Assembly (NCBI GenBank): GCA_017475555.1
Contig: JAFVFL010000011.1
Span: 1 to 64,000, forward strand
DNA from: Ruminococcus sp.
GTDB taxonomy: Bacteria > Bacillota > Clostridia > Oscillospirales > Ruminococcaceae
Length of the DNA: 64,000 nucleotides
Direction of reading: 5' to 3'
Each line of letters begins with the position of its first letter. The first letter of the stretch is position 1. Made by a program: the position numbers and the translations under genes. Positions 8,517 through 17,724 of this stretch are shown here, piece by piece. The notes under the pieces are model-generated. The model was not told the origin of the DNA. It searched no databases and saw nothing but the letters and a program-made list of their open reading frames with translations.

Positions 8517-9528
8517 AAAGAAAACGATAGTGATAGTTGACGCTTTCGGCGGAGATAATGCTCCGCTGGAGGTGCTCAGGGGCTGTGAGAGAGCGGTCAG
8601 TGAGCTTGGGACAGAGATAATACTGACAGGCAGCAGGGACAAAATAAAGGAGTGTGCCGAAAAGAACGGCATAAGCCTTGACGGAATGACAATTGAGCAT
8701 ACAGATGATGTTTTTGATATACATGAGGAGCCGGGGGAGATAATCAAGTCCGGAAAGGGTACCTCTATGGCACTGGGGCTGCGGCTGCTCTCTGAGGGCA
8801 GGGGCGATGCGTTCGTTTCAGCCGGCAGCACCGGGGCACTCGTCATGGGGGCAACGTTCATCGTCAAGCGTATCAAAGGTATCAGGCGTGTAGCTCCGTC
8901 ACCGGTAATGCCTGCGGACAAGGGCTGCTTTCTGCTGCTCGATGCAGGGGCAAATACAGAGTGCAGACCGGATATGCTGGTGCAGTTCGCCGTAATGGGA
9001 AGTGCGTACATGGAAAGGGTCATGGGGTACAAAAGCCCTGAGGTCGGACTTCTCAACATCGGTGCGGAGGAGACTAAGGGCAGAGAGCTGGAGCTTGAGG
9101 CGTACAGGCTGCTTGAAAGGTCAGGGCTGAATTTTGTCGGGAATATCGAGGCAAGGGAGCTTCCTGCCGGAGAGTGTCAGGTCGTTGTCACAGACGGCTT
9201 TACCGGAAATATCGTCCTGAAGCTTTATGAGGGAATGGGCAGCTTTTTCGGAAAAAAGCTCAAATGGATATTCTCAGGAGCCGGAAAGCTCGGAGCAGTG
9301 TTCTCGATGAACAGGATAAAGGCATTCAGAAAGCAGATGGATTACAGAGAGGTCGGCGGTTCGGCACTTCTCGGTGTACGCAGTCCGGTGATAAAGGCTC
9401 ACGGCAGCTCAGACGGCAGGGCGTTCTTCAATGCGATAAGACAGGCAAAGCAGTGTGCTGAGGGCAACGTCTGCGGAGCGATAGCGGACTACGTTTCGGC
9501 AATGTCAGAGGATCGGGCAGGAGAGTAG
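8509..9528 (+). CDS. plsX: Phosphate acyltransferase PlsX
   Basis: 339 aa. PlsX converts acyl-ACP to acyl-phosphate, the donor for PlsY in phospholipid synthesis; it is a peripheral membrane enzyme. Visible: D-A-F-G-G-D-N-A-P near the N-terminus, S-A-G-S-T-G-A-L, N-I-G-x-E-x-x-K-G, and V-T-D-G-F-T-G-N-I-x-L-K. The start is TTG 8509, ten bases after AAGGAG (8493-8498); an in-frame TTG at 8500 is too close to that site. It overlaps trmFO by 8 bases. The gene for acyl carrier protein that usually sits between plsX and rnc is missing here. Confidence 0.94.
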   Translation: MAEKKTIVIVDAFGGDNAPLEVLRGCERAVSELGTEIILTGSRDKIKECAEKNGISLDGMTIEHTDDVFDIHEEPGEIIKSGKGTSMALGLRLLSEGRGDAFVSAGSTGALVMGATFIVKRIKGIRRVAPSPVMPADKGCFLLLDAGANTECRPDMLVQFAVMGSAYMERVMGYKSPEVGLLNIGAEETKGRELELEAYRLLERSGLNFVGNIEARELPAGECQVVVTDGFTGNIVLKLYEGMGSFFGKKLKWIFSGAGKLGAVFSMNRIKAFRKQMDYREVGGSALLGVRSPVIKAHGSSDGRAFFNAIRQAKQCAEGNVCGAIADYVSAMSEDRAGE

Positions 9529-9532
9529 AAAT

Positions 9533-10231
9533 ATGGGAATCAATGAAAATATAGCGGAATTAGAAAGCAGGATAGGTTATACCTTCCGCAGCAAAAAGCT
9601 GATAGAGACAGCACTTTCCCATTCGTCGTATGCGAATGAGAGAAAAAGGCACGACGGCAGCAACGAAAGACTTGAATTTCTCGGCGACAGTGTGCTTTCA
9701 ATAGTGGTTTCAGAGTTTCTGTACACTCATCTGAGCGTGCAGGAGGGCGACCTCACAAAGCTGAGGGCGTCGCTTGTGTGCGAGAAATCGCTGCATATCT
9801 TCGCAAAGCAGATAGACCTCGGAAAGTATCTGCTTCTGGGCAAGGGCGAGGAGAATACCGGCGGCAGGGAGAGAGCCTCTATCCTTGCGGACGCATTTGA
9901 GGCAGTCATAGCGGCAGTGTACCTTGATGGGGGACTTGAAGCGGCAAGAAAGCATATCCTGCATTTCATACCAAAGGATATAACCACGAAGAAGACCCCG
10001 GTATTTGAGGATTTCAAGACTGTTTTGCAGGAGGTAGTGCAGAAAAACCCGGAGGAAAGGGTGGAGTATGTGCTTATCGGCGAGGAGGGCCCTGACCATA
10101 ACAAGAGATTCGTGGTCGAGGTTTGCCTGAATGGTCAGGTCATCGGCAAGGGCAAGGGCAGGAGCAAGAAGGAGGCTGAGCAGCTTGCCGCTAAGGAAGC
10201 CTTAGAGCTTATGGGATATGAAACACTCTAA
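9533..10231 (+). CDS. rnc: Ribonuclease III
   Basis: 232 aa. The enzyme cleaves double-stranded RNA in rRNA processing and mRNA turnover. The signature E-R-L-E-F-L-G-D-S-V-L is at residues ~42-52 and the second acidic metal site D-A-F-E-A near 120; the double-stranded RNA-binding domain occupies the last ~75 residues, ending with K-K-E-A-E-Q-L-A-A-K-E-A. A ribosome site AGGAG precedes ATG 9533. It overlaps the following radical SAM gene by 14 bases and comes before smc, the usual rnc-smc-ftsY order. Confidence 0.96.
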   Translation: MGINENIAELESRIGYTFRSKKLIETALSHSSYANERKRHDGSNERLEFLGDSVLSIVVSEFLYTHLSVQEGDLTKLRASLVCEKSLHIFAKQIDLGKYLLLGKGEENTGGRERASILADAFEAVIAAVYLDGGLEAARKHILHFIPKDITTKKTPVFEDFKTVLQEVVQKNPEERVEYVLIGEEGPDHNKRFVVEVCLNGQVIGKGKGRSKKEAEQLAAKEALELMGYETL

Positions 10232-11216
10232 TATATCAATATTCATACCGCACGTCGGCTGTCCGCATATGTGCAGCTTCTGCGACCAGAGGACTATCAG
10301 CGGAGAAAGCTCCGCTCCGTCTGTTGATGAGGTAAGGGATATATGCAGAAATGCCCTGGATAGCTCGTCAGCTCCGGAGAATACCGAGATAGCGTTCTTC
10401 GGCGGCAGCTTTACTGCGATACCGAGGGATTATATGACCGGACTGCTCAGAGCGGCGGCGGAGTTTGTCGGGGACGGAAAATTCCACGGGATAAGGATAT
10501 CCACAAGACCGGACTATATCACCCCGGAGATACTGGATATACTGAAAATGTACGGTGTTACGGCTATAGAGCTTGGTGCTCAGTCGATGAACGATGAGGT
10601 GCTTGAGGCTAACGAAAGAGGACATACCGCACAGGACGTTGTTGATTCAGCAGAGCTGATACGGCAATATGGCTTCGAGCTTGGGCTTCAGATGATGACC
10701 GGGCTTTATAAAAGCAGTCCGCAGAGGGATATGGAAACTGCCCGGAAAATAGCGGATATACGCCCCGATACTGTAAGGATATACCCGGTCGTGGTGCTTG
10801 AGGGTACAAGGCTTGCACAGCTTTACAGACAGGGAATATATGAGATGATGCCGCTTGATGATATGGCACGGCTCTGTGCCCGGATGCTGCTGCTTTTCGG
10901 TGAAAACGGGATAAGGGTCATCAAATGCGGGCTTCATGCGAGTGAATTTGTCGAAAATGATATGGTCGCAGGCTACTACCACCCGGCATTCATGGAGCTT
11001 TGTGAAATGAGTATCTACAGGAAAGCCATTGAAGTGCTTCTTGCAGCAGAGCTGCCCTATGGCGGAAAAGCCGTTATCGAGGTAGGTGAAAGGTGTGTCA
11101 GCAAGGCTGTCGGACAGAAAAAAGCAAATAAGGAATATTTCAGGGAAAAGGGATATGACATATCCATCTGCGGCGTGAGCGGTATCCCGGAATATCAGTG
11201 CAGACTAAGGAAGTGA
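10218..11216 (+). CDS. Radical SAM protein of the Elp3-like family
   Basis: 332 aa. The C-x3-C-x2-C cluster motif at C15, C19, C22 (C-P-H-M-C-S-F-C) binds the 4Fe-4S cluster that cleaves SAM. F-F-G-G-S-F and G-A-Q-S-M are typical of the radical SAM core in the Elp3/YhcC-like group. No acetyltransferase domain follows, so it is not a full Elp3 tRNA modifier. Clostridia commonly carry this gene between rnc and smc; a tRNA-modifying role is possible but not shown by sequence. It starts inside rnc and ends four bases before smc. Confidence 0.85.
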   Translation: MKHSNISIFIPHVGCPHMCSFCDQRTISGESSAPSVDEVRDICRNALDSSSAPENTEIAFFGGSFTAIPRDYMTGLLRAAAEFVGDGKFHGIRISTRPDYITPEILDILKMYGVTAIELGAQSMNDEVLEANERGHTAQDVVDSAELIRQYGFELGLQMMTGLYKSSPQRDMETARKIADIRPDTVRIYPVVVLEGTRLAQLYRQGIYEMMPLDDMARLCARMLLLFGENGIRVIKCGLHASEFVENDMVAGYYHPAFMELCEMSIYRKAIEVLLAAELPYGGKAVIEVGERCVSKAVGQKKANKEYFREKGYDISICGVSGIPEYQCRLRK

Positions 11217-11220
11217 ATGA

Positions 11221-14200
11221 ATGTACCTTAAATCGCTGGAAATACAGGGCTTTAAGTCCTTTCCGGACAAGATAAGCCTCAACTTTGACAAGGGACTTAC
11301 GGCTGTAGTAGGACCTAACGGCAGCGGAAAGAGCAACATCGGCGATTCGGTTCGCTGGGTACTCGGTGAGCAGTCCACAAAGACTCTCCGGGGAAACAAG
11401 ATGGAGGACGTTATTTTTTCCGGTACCGTAGCAAGGAAGCCTATGGGCTTTGCAGCAGTTACCCTGAATATAGACAATACCGACCGTACCCTTGCGGATA
11501 TGGACGATGAGGTGGCGGTCACAAGAAAGCTCTACCGCAGCGGTGAGAGCGAATATATGATAAACGGCAGACAGTGCCGCTTGAAGGACATCAACGAGCT
11601 GTTCATGGACACGGGTCTTGGAAGAGACGGCTATTCGATAATCGGTCAGGGAAGGATCGCAGAGATAGTCGGTGCAAAAAGCTCCGAAAGACGGGATATC
11701 TTTGAGGAGGCTGCCGGGATATCAAAATTCCGGTACAAAAAGAATGAGGCGGAGAGAAGGCTCTCGGCTGCTCAGGAAAACCTCGTGAGACTGACGGATA
11801 TACTCTCAGAGCTGGAGAGCCGTGTCGGGCCGCTCAAGGAGCAGTCACGCAAGGCGGAAAGGTTCATACAGCTTTCAGAGCAGAGAAAGCGGCTCGAAAT
11901 ATCTGTGTGGGTAAGGCGGCTCGATGACCTGAAGGAAAAGCTTGATGAGCTGGAAAACAAGATACTCGTCAGCAAAAGCGAATATGAGAACCTCGAAAAC
12001 GATATAGCCCGTGAGGAGCAGCGTTTGCAGGACGGCTACCGGAAAATGCAGGAGTGTACCATAAAGAGCGATGAGCTGAACAAGCGTATACTTGAGGAAG
12101 AGCAGGCTTCGTCGCAAAAGCGGTCGGATATAGCGGTGTTCCAGAACGATATAAAGCACTGTGAAGAGGCTATACTCTCGGCAAAGCGGAGTATTGAGGA
12201 CTCTGAGGAGACAAGGATAGACCTGCTTGCACAAAGGCGTGATGCGGAGAAGAAGCTCGGTGAGCTTGAAAAGCAGCGTAAGGAGCTTGCCGGGGAGATA
12301 GAAAAGGCTGAGGAGCTTTTTAATACCGCTGAGAAGAATGCGGAGGCTCTTGGCAGCAGTGTTGACAAGACAAATAGTGAGCTGAACGAGCTGTATATAC
12401 GCCGGAGCGGGCTCAGCTTTGCGGCGGAATCGGCTAAAAAGCTGATAGATGACGAGAATCAGCGGCTTGACAGTCTGCGTAAGAGCAGCAGCGGTGCGGA
12501 GAGCACGCTTGACGGGTACAGGAGAAAGCAGAAGGAGCTTGAGGGCGAGAATGAGTCTACAGGAAAAAGAATCGAACAGCTCCAGAACAAGCTCAGCGGA
12601 CTGGAAAAGCTCGCCGCAGCAAGAAGCAGCAGCTTTGAAAAGGCAAAGGCTGACACGGAGGGCATCCTCTATGAGCTGAACGGAAAGACCCAGCGGCGGA
12701 AGATACTCACCGACCTTGAAAACAATATGGAGGGCTTTGCGGGGAGCGTAAAGAACGTGCTCCGTGCGGCAAAGCAGGGCAGGCTCGGCGGCGTATGCGG
12801 AACAGTCGGGCAGAATATAACCACAGACCCGAAGTACGCTGTGGCGATAGAGACTGCACTCGGCGGTGCAGTGCAGAATATCATAGTGGAAAATGAGGAT
12901 ATAGCAAAACGCTGTATCCGCTACCTGAAGGAGAACAAGGGCGGCCGTGCGACATTCCTGCCGATAACCTCCGTCAAGGGCAATATCCTGCGTGAGCAGG
13001 GGCTTGACAGGTATGAGGGATATATTGCCCTTGCGAGCGAGCTTGTCAGCTATGATGAAAAGTATTCAGGCATTGCCGCTTCACTTCTCGGAAGGATAGC
13101 CGTTGCGGAGGATATTGACTCTGCGGCTGTAATTGCAAAGAGCTGCGGCTACAGGTTCAGGATAGTTACTCTCGACGGACAGGTCGTCAACGCAGGAGGC
13201 TCGTTCACCGGCGGCTCGGCTCAGAAGTCCGCAGGAGTGATGACAAGGCGGCATGAGATAGAGGAACTCGACAAGGAGATAAAGGAGCTTGAGGGAAAGC
13301 GTGACAGGCTGAGTGCGGATACGGAAAGGCTCCGTGCAGAGGCGGGCAAGCTGAGGTTCGACACTGAGGCTGCACGCTCGGCTATCACTTCTGAAAGGAA
13401 TAATGAGGTGCGTATCTCTGCGGAGCTTTCCACCCTTGCGTCTTTAATGGCTCAGCTTGAGGGACAGTCAGAAAGCTCAGGGAGGCAGGTCACTGAGTCA
13501 GAGCAGAAGATAAAGAATGCACAGAAAACGATAGCTGAGTCCGAAAAGGAGCTTGAAGAGGTCGATAAAAGGATAGCCGCCGCCGAGAGCCAGCTTTCAG
13601 GCGGTCAGGACGACAGAGAGAAGCTGCGGCTGGAGCGTGCAGAGCTTTCGGAAAATCTTTCGCAGCTGCGTATGCGTGACGTTGAGCTTGGAAAGGATAT
13701 ACAGGCACAGAATGCTGAAATAGAGCGGATAGATACGTCGGTGGGGTATATCCGTAGCGGCGGAAAGCGGTATACCGATGAGATCGCAAGACAGAACAGA
13801 CTGATAAAGGAGAAGCAGGCTGATATCGAGAGACTGAATAAGGAGCTTGAAACGGCAAATACCGGTACTGCGGGATATCACCAGCAGATAGCACAGCTCC
13901 AGACTGAGCATACCGAGCAGAGCAGACTTGTGAACGAGATACAGAAGGGCATGAAGGAGCTCAATACCGCAAAGGAGAAGCTCTCAGGCGAGATGACAAG
14001 GCTTGAGGAGCGGAGCGGTACTCTCAGCCGGGAGTCTGATGATATCATAAAGCAGCTCATGGAGGTGTATCAGATGACACGCTCTGAGGCTGCACAGGAG
14101 GCTGAGGCTCTTGATGATCTCCCGGCGGCTCAGAAGGAGCTGAGTGAGGTCAGGAACAGGATACGTGGACTTGGCAGCGTAAACGTCGGAGCGATCGAGG

Positions 14201-14802
14201 AATATCGTGAGGTATCGGAGCGGTATGAGTTCATGTCGGAGCAGATAGCGGACGTACAGAAGTCCAAATCAGAGCTTGAAAGGATAATCAGCGACCTTAC
14301 ATCGGAGATGTGCAGGATATTCTCGGACAGCTTCAGAGTGATAAATTCCAACTTCAAGTCGATATTTACCGAGCTTTTCGGCGGAGGAAAGGCAGAGCTG
14401 ATACTTACTGACCCGGATGACGTTCTCGGCTCGGGAATAGAGATAAGCGTTGCACCGCCCGGAAAGGTCATCAAGAATCTGATATCGCTCTCCGGCGGAG
14501 AACAGGCATTTGTGGCGATAGCGATATACTTTGCGATATTAAAGCTAAGACCGGCACCTTTCTGCATACTCGATGAGATAGATGCTGCACTCGATGAGGT
14601 AAATGTCAGAAAGTATGCACAGTATCTGAAAAAATTCACGGACACTACCCAGTTCGTCCTCGTAACGCACAGAAGAAGCGCTATGGAGGAGGCGAACGTG
14701 CTTTACGGTGTGACCATGCAGGAGGACGGCATATCAAAGCTCCTCAAAATGGAGCAGGTCGATTTCCAGGAGGATATCGCCGATATACAGGACGCAGAGT
14801 AG
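11221..14802 (+). CDS. smc: Chromosome partition protein SMC
   Basis: 1193 aa, full family length. SMC dimers with ScpA/ScpB extrude DNA loops and help separate chromosomes. The Walker A site G-P-N-G-S-G-K-S-N is at residues ~32-40; two long coiled-coil arms (~165-500 and ~665-1000, rich in E, K, L and Q) flank a globular hinge (~515-650) starting G-V-C-G-T-V. The C-terminal head carries the ABC signature L-S-G-G-E-Q and Walker B F-C-I-L-D-E-I-D-A-A-L-D. It is followed 30 bp later by ftsY. Confidence 0.98.
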   Translation: MYLKSLEIQGFKSFPDKISLNFDKGLTAVVGPNGSGKSNIGDSVRWVLGEQSTKTLRGNKMEDVIFSGTVARKPMGFAAVTLNIDNTDRTLADMDDEVAVTRKLYRSGESEYMINGRQCRLKDINELFMDTGLGRDGYSIIGQGRIAEIVGAKSSERRDIFEEAAGISKFRYKKNEAERRLSAAQENLVRLTDILSELESRVGPLKEQSRKAERFIQLSEQRKRLEISVWVRRLDDLKEKLDELENKILVSKSEYENLENDIAREEQRLQDGYRKMQECTIKSDELNKRILEEEQASSQKRSDIAVFQNDIKHCEEAILSAKRSIEDSEETRIDLLAQRRDAEKKLGELEKQRKELAGEIEKAEELFNTAEKNAEALGSSVDKTNSELNELYIRRSGLSFAAESAKKLIDDENQRLDSLRKSSSGAESTLDGYRRKQKELEGENESTGKRIEQLQNKLSGLEKLAAARSSSFEKAKADTEGILYELNGKTQRRKILTDLENNMEGFAGSVKNVLRAAKQGRLGGVCGTVGQNITTDPKYAVAIETALGGAVQNIIVENEDIAKRCIRYLKENKGGRATFLPITSVKGNILREQGLDRYEGYIALASELVSYDEKYSGIAASLLGRIAVAEDIDSAAVIAKSCGYRFRIVTLDGQVVNAGGSFTGGSAQKSAGVMTRRHEIEELDKEIKELEGKRDRLSADTERLRAEAGKLRFDTEAARSAITSERNNEVRISAELSTLASLMAQLEGQSESSGRQVTESEQKIKNAQKTIAESEKELEEVDKRIAAAESQLSGGQDDREKLRLERAELSENLSQLRMRDVELGKDIQAQNAEIERIDTSVGYIRSGGKRYTDEIARQNRLIKEKQADIERLNKELETANTGTAGYHQQIAQLQTEHTEQSRLVNEIQKGMKELNTAKEKLSGEMTRLEERSGTLSRESDDIIKQLMEVYQMTRSEAAQEAEALDDLPAAQKELSEVRNRIRGLGSVNVGAIEEYREVSERYEFMSEQIADVQKSKSELERIISDLTSEMCRIFSDSFRVINSNFKSIFTELFGGGKAELILTDPDDVLGSGIEISVAPPGKVIKNLISLSGGEQAFVAIAIYFAILKLRPAPFCILDEIDAALDEVNVRKYAQYLKKFTDTTQFVLVTHRRSAMEEANVLYGVTMQEDGISKLLKMEQVDFQEDIADIQDAE

Positions 14803-14832
14803 TTTCTTTATCTGCGGATAAATGGAGGTAAT

Positions 14833-16197
14833 ATGAGTATATTTTCTAAGCTCGCAGCTGGTCTGCGGAAAACTAAGGATTCATTCCTCGGCGGCTTGCA
14901 GAGGATATTCAATTCGTTCACAGCCATTGATGAGGAGCTTTTTGAGGAGCTTGAGGAGCAGATGATAATGAGCGATATCGGTGTTGATACGTCGGTGTAT
15001 ATCTGCGAGCAGCTCAGAAAAAAGGTCAGGGAGAGGGGCGAAACTGACCCGCAGAGGGTGCTTGAGCTGATACAGGAGGTCATCGCTGAGATAATGGGCG
15101 ACGATACCGGGCTTGACCTTTCAGTCTCTCCGGCTGTCATCATGGTGATAGGTGTAAACGGTGCGGGAAAGACAACGACTATAGGCAAGCTCTGCCACCA
15201 GTTTAAGCAGGAGGGCAAAAAGGTCATTGTTGCGGCGGCTGATACGTTCAGGGCGGCGGCTATAGAACAGCTCCAGGTGTGGACTGAGCGTGCAGGGGTC
15301 GATATAGTCAAGCACGCAGAGGGCAGCGATCCCGGTGCGGTGGTGTATGATGCTATAGACGCAGCAAAGGCAAGGGGCTGCGATGTTGTCATAATCGACA
15401 CGGCAGGACGGCTGCACAATAAGAAGAACCTCATGGACGAGCTTGCGAAAATAAACCGCATAATCGACAACCGGGCAGGTGACTGCTCCCGTGAGGTGCT
15501 GCTCGTGCTCGATGCAACTACCGGACAGAATGCCGTGAATCAGGCAAAGCTGTTCAGTGAGACTGCACCGATAACAGGTATAGTCCTGACAAAGCTTGAC
15601 GGCACTGCTAAGGGCGGTATCGTGATCTCGATAAAGAATGAGCTTGGCATACCGGTGAAGCTGATAGGCGTAGGCGAAAAGATCGACGATCTTCAGCCGT
15701 TCGACAGCCATATGTTCGTTGACGCTCTGTTCGACCTTGACTACACTGAGGACGAGGAGACTGAGGAGAACGGGGAGACTGAGGAGAACGCAGCAGCTGA
15801 GAGCGGTACGGAGGAATATGAGCCTGCCGGGTACTATAATGAGTATGGTCTGTTTATCCCGTATGAGGATACAGACGAGGAGTATGACGAGTCTGAGGAA
15901 TATGACGAGCCGGACGATACAGAGGCTGCTGAGGAGGACGAGGCGGCTGATGAGGATACAGCTGCGGAGAATGCGGAGTTCCCGGAGGATAACGGCGAGA
16001 CAGAGGTGAATTCAGAGGAGGATACAGAGCCCGGAGACGCTGCTGAGGACGGGACAGAAGCAGAGCCTGATGACAGCGGGGAAGCAGATGAGACTGATGA
16101 CGGGGATACTGAGCAGGCAGAAGATGAGCCTGTAAAGAAGAAGAAGGGATTCTTCAGCAGACTTTTCGGCAGAAAGGACGATGACGATGATAACTAA
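14833..16197 (+). CDS. ftsY: Signal recognition particle receptor FtsY with acidic C-terminal extension
   Basis: 454 aa. FtsY docks SRP-ribosome complexes at the membrane; its GTPase pairs with Ffh. The NG domain fills residues 1-300: G-V-N-G-A-G-K-T-T-T (107-116), D-T-F-R-A-A-A-I-E-Q-L, D-T-A-G-R, T-K-L-D-G-T-A-K-G-G, G-V-G-E-K-I-D-D-L. In most bacteria an acidic A domain precedes NG. Here the acidic region (about 305-434, mostly E/D/A/T) follows NG and ends in K-K-K-K-G-F-F-S-R-L-F-G-R-K, like the N-terminal membrane-binding motif of other FtsY proteins. There is no frameshift and the ribosome site GGAGGTAAT precedes ATG 14833. Function as FtsY is secure; the tail's role is inferred. Confidence 0.96.
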   Translation: MSIFSKLAAGLRKTKDSFLGGLQRIFNSFTAIDEELFEELEEQMIMSDIGVDTSVYICEQLRKKVRERGETDPQRVLELIQEVIAEIMGDDTGLDLSVSPAVIMVIGVNGAGKTTTIGKLCHQFKQEGKKVIVAAADTFRAAAIEQLQVWTERAGVDIVKHAEGSDPGAVVYDAIDAAKARGCDVVIIDTAGRLHNKKNLMDELAKINRIIDNRAGDCSREVLLVLDATTGQNAVNQAKLFSETAPITGIVLTKLDGTAKGGIVISIKNELGIPVKLIGVGEKIDDLQPFDSHMFVDALFDLDYTEDEETEENGETEENAAAESGTEEYEPAGYYNEYGLFIPYEDTDEEYDESEEYDEPDDTEAAEEDEAADEDTAAENAEFPEDNGETEVNSEEDTEPGDAAEDGTEAEPDDSGEADETDDGDTEQAEDEPVKKKKGFFSRLFGRKDDDDDN

Positions 16198-16768
16198 GCT
16201 CGTAATGGCGACAAATAATGCAAACAAGCTCCGTGAGGCGAGGGAGATACTCTCGCCGCTCGGAATAGAGGTGCTTTCTCAGCGTGAAGCCGGGGCAGAC
16301 TGCGACCCGGAGGAGAATGGTGCGACATTTGAGGAAAATGCCGATATAAAGGCAAAAGCCGTCGCTGCACAGGTAAAGCTCCCGGTCATTGCGGACGACA
16401 GCGGACTGTGCGTTGAGGCACTCGGCGGAAGACCGGGAGTATTCTCCGCAAGGACTTACCCTGCCGGAGAGGAGTGCAGCGGACTTCTGAATGATATGCG
16501 TGATATCCCGGAAAATGACAGAGGTGCGTATTTTGAATGCGATATCGTCTTTCTGGACGGGGAGAGCTATGCCGCATTTTCGGGCAGGTGCAGCGGCAGC
16601 ATAGGCTTTGAGAGCCGTGGTACAAACGGCTTCGGCTACGACCCGGTATTCATGGTCGGTGACAGGAGCCTTGCGGAGATGTCCGCTGATGAAAAGAACA
16701 GTATAAGCCACAGAGGGGCAGCACTCAGGGAGCTTTACAGGTTCCTTGAAGAAAGATATGGTGAATGA
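16187..16768 (+). CDS. rdgB: XTP/dITP diphosphatase (RdgB/HAM1 family)
   Basis: 193 aa. It hydrolyses XTP, ITP and dITP to monophosphates, keeping damaged purines out of nucleic acids. It shows M-A-T-N-N-A-N-K at the N-terminus, E-N-G-A-T-F-x-E-N-A, A-D-D-S-G-L-C-V-E-A-L, G-x-F-S-A-R and G-F-G-Y-D-P-V-F. ATG 16187 is eight bases from AAAGGA (ending 16178); ATG 16181 is too close. It overlaps the end of ftsY by 11 bases, within the reading of the FtsY tail, so the two are coupled. Confidence 0.94.
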   Translation: MITKLVMATNNANKLREAREILSPLGIEVLSQREAGADCDPEENGATFEENADIKAKAVAAQVKLPVIADDSGLCVEALGGRPGVFSARTYPAGEECSGLLNDMRDIPENDRGAYFECDIVFLDGESYAAFSGRCSGSIGFESRGTNGFGYDPVFMVGDRSLAEMSADEKNSISHRGAALRELYRFLEERYGE

Positions 16769-16769
16769 T

Positions 16770-17069
16770 ATGCTGACAAGCAAGCAGAGGGCGTACCTCA
16801 GAGGTATCGCTTCAAACTATGAGACAATATTCCAGATAGGAAAGGGCGGAGTTACCGAGGCGGTATGCCATGATGTGAGCGAGGCACTCCGCAAGAGAGA
16901 GCTTATCAAGCTCAGGGTGCTTGACAACTCCGGTTGGACTGCAAGAGAGGCGGCGGACGCCGTTGCAGAGAATGTAGGAGCTGATGTGGTGCAGGTGATA
17001 GGCAGCCGCTTCGTGCTGTTCAAAAGAAACGAAAAGGAACCCGTTATTGAGGGCATTCCTAAGAAGTAA
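16770..17069 (+). CDS. yhbY: YhbY-like RNA-binding CRM protein
   Basis: 99 aa. CRM-domain proteins bind RNA; YhbY associates with pre-50S ribosomal particles. The sequence starts L-T-S-K-Q-R-A-Y-L-R-G and has the G-K-G-G loop of the domain (family pattern G-x-x-G) near residue 32. ATG 16770 matches the family's N-terminus; ATG 16758 is an in-frame alternative. It lies between rdgB and nadD and overlaps nadD by one base (TAATG). Confidence 0.88.
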   Translation: MLTSKQRAYLRGIASNYETIFQIGKGGVTEAVCHDVSEALRKRELIKLRVLDNSGWTAREAADAVAENVGADVVQVIGSRFVLFKRNEKEPVIEGIPKK

Positions 17070-17680
17070 TGCGTATCGGTGTCTACGGCGGCAGCTTCAA
17101 TCCGGTACACAACGGACATATCCACCTTGCTGAAACTGCCGCAGAGGAGCTTTCACTCGACAGGGTGTACCTCATGCCGTCAAGGATATCCCCGCACAGG
17201 TCGAGTGCAGAGTACGCCTCAGCCGGGGACAGGCTCGAAATGCTCAGGCTTGCGTGCAGGGGGAGCAGATACAGCGGTATCCTCAGGGTATCGGACTATG
17301 AGCTGAGGGCTGAGAGAGTGAGCTATACTATCTACACGGCTCAGGAATTCCGCAGGCGTTTCCCGGAGGACGAGCTTTTCCTGCTCATCGGGAGCGATAT
17401 GCTCCTTTCGTTCGACAGGTGGTACAGATATACGGAGATAATGGAGATAATGACCCTTGCGGTCATATCCCGTGAGGACGGAGACGTCAGTGAGCTTGAG
17501 GAAAAAGCCGCTGAGCTTGGTCAGTATGGCAAAATTATTGTCAGCAAAGCCGCTCCTGTTGTGATATCTTCAACGGAATTGCGGAAAAAAATAGCCAAAA
17601 ATGAGAATTGCTCTTGCTATCTTGATGAAAATGTAGTAAAATATATAGTGCAGAAAAATCTGTATCATACACAGCAGTAA
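17069..17680 (+). CDS. nadD: Nicotinate-nucleotide adenylyltransferase
   Basis: 203 aa. NadD joins nicotinate mononucleotide and ATP to deamido-NAD, a central step of NAD synthesis. The N-terminal G-G-S-F-N-P-V-H-N-G-H is the nucleotidyl-transfer motif, and I-S-S-T-E-L-R near residue 170 is the second ATP contact. The start overlaps the yhbY stop. The usual Firmicutes order yhbY-nadD-yqeK-rsfS is kept, with an LCP gene inserted between yqeK and rsfS. A possible promoter for yqeK lies at its 3' end. Confidence 0.96.
   Translation: MRIGVYGGSFNPVHNGHIHLAETAAEELSLDRVYLMPSRISPHRSSAEYASAGDRLEMLRLACRGSRYSGILRVSDYELRAERVSYTIYTAQEFRRRFPEDELFLLIGSDMLLSFDRWYRYTEIMEIMTLAVISREDGDVSELEEKAAELGQYGKIIVSKAAPVVISSTELRKKIAKNENCSCYLDENVVKYIVQKNLYHTQQ
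17614..17642 (+). promoter_or_regulatory. Possible internal promoter for yqeK
   Basis: TTGCTA (17614-17619), 17 bp, TAAAAT (17637-17642) at the 3' end of nadD. One or two mismatches to consensus in each box, so moderate support. Confidence 0.4.
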
Positions 17681-17724
17681 AATACGGCGTGATACGATCA
17701 TGATACGATATGGAGGTGCGGCAG

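Noticed and set aside
8247..9059. Long open frame on the minus strand opposite trmFO/plsX
   Set aside because: It is antisense to two clear enzymes, has no ribosome site and no recognisable motif; an artefact of codon bias, like many others in this GC-balanced region.
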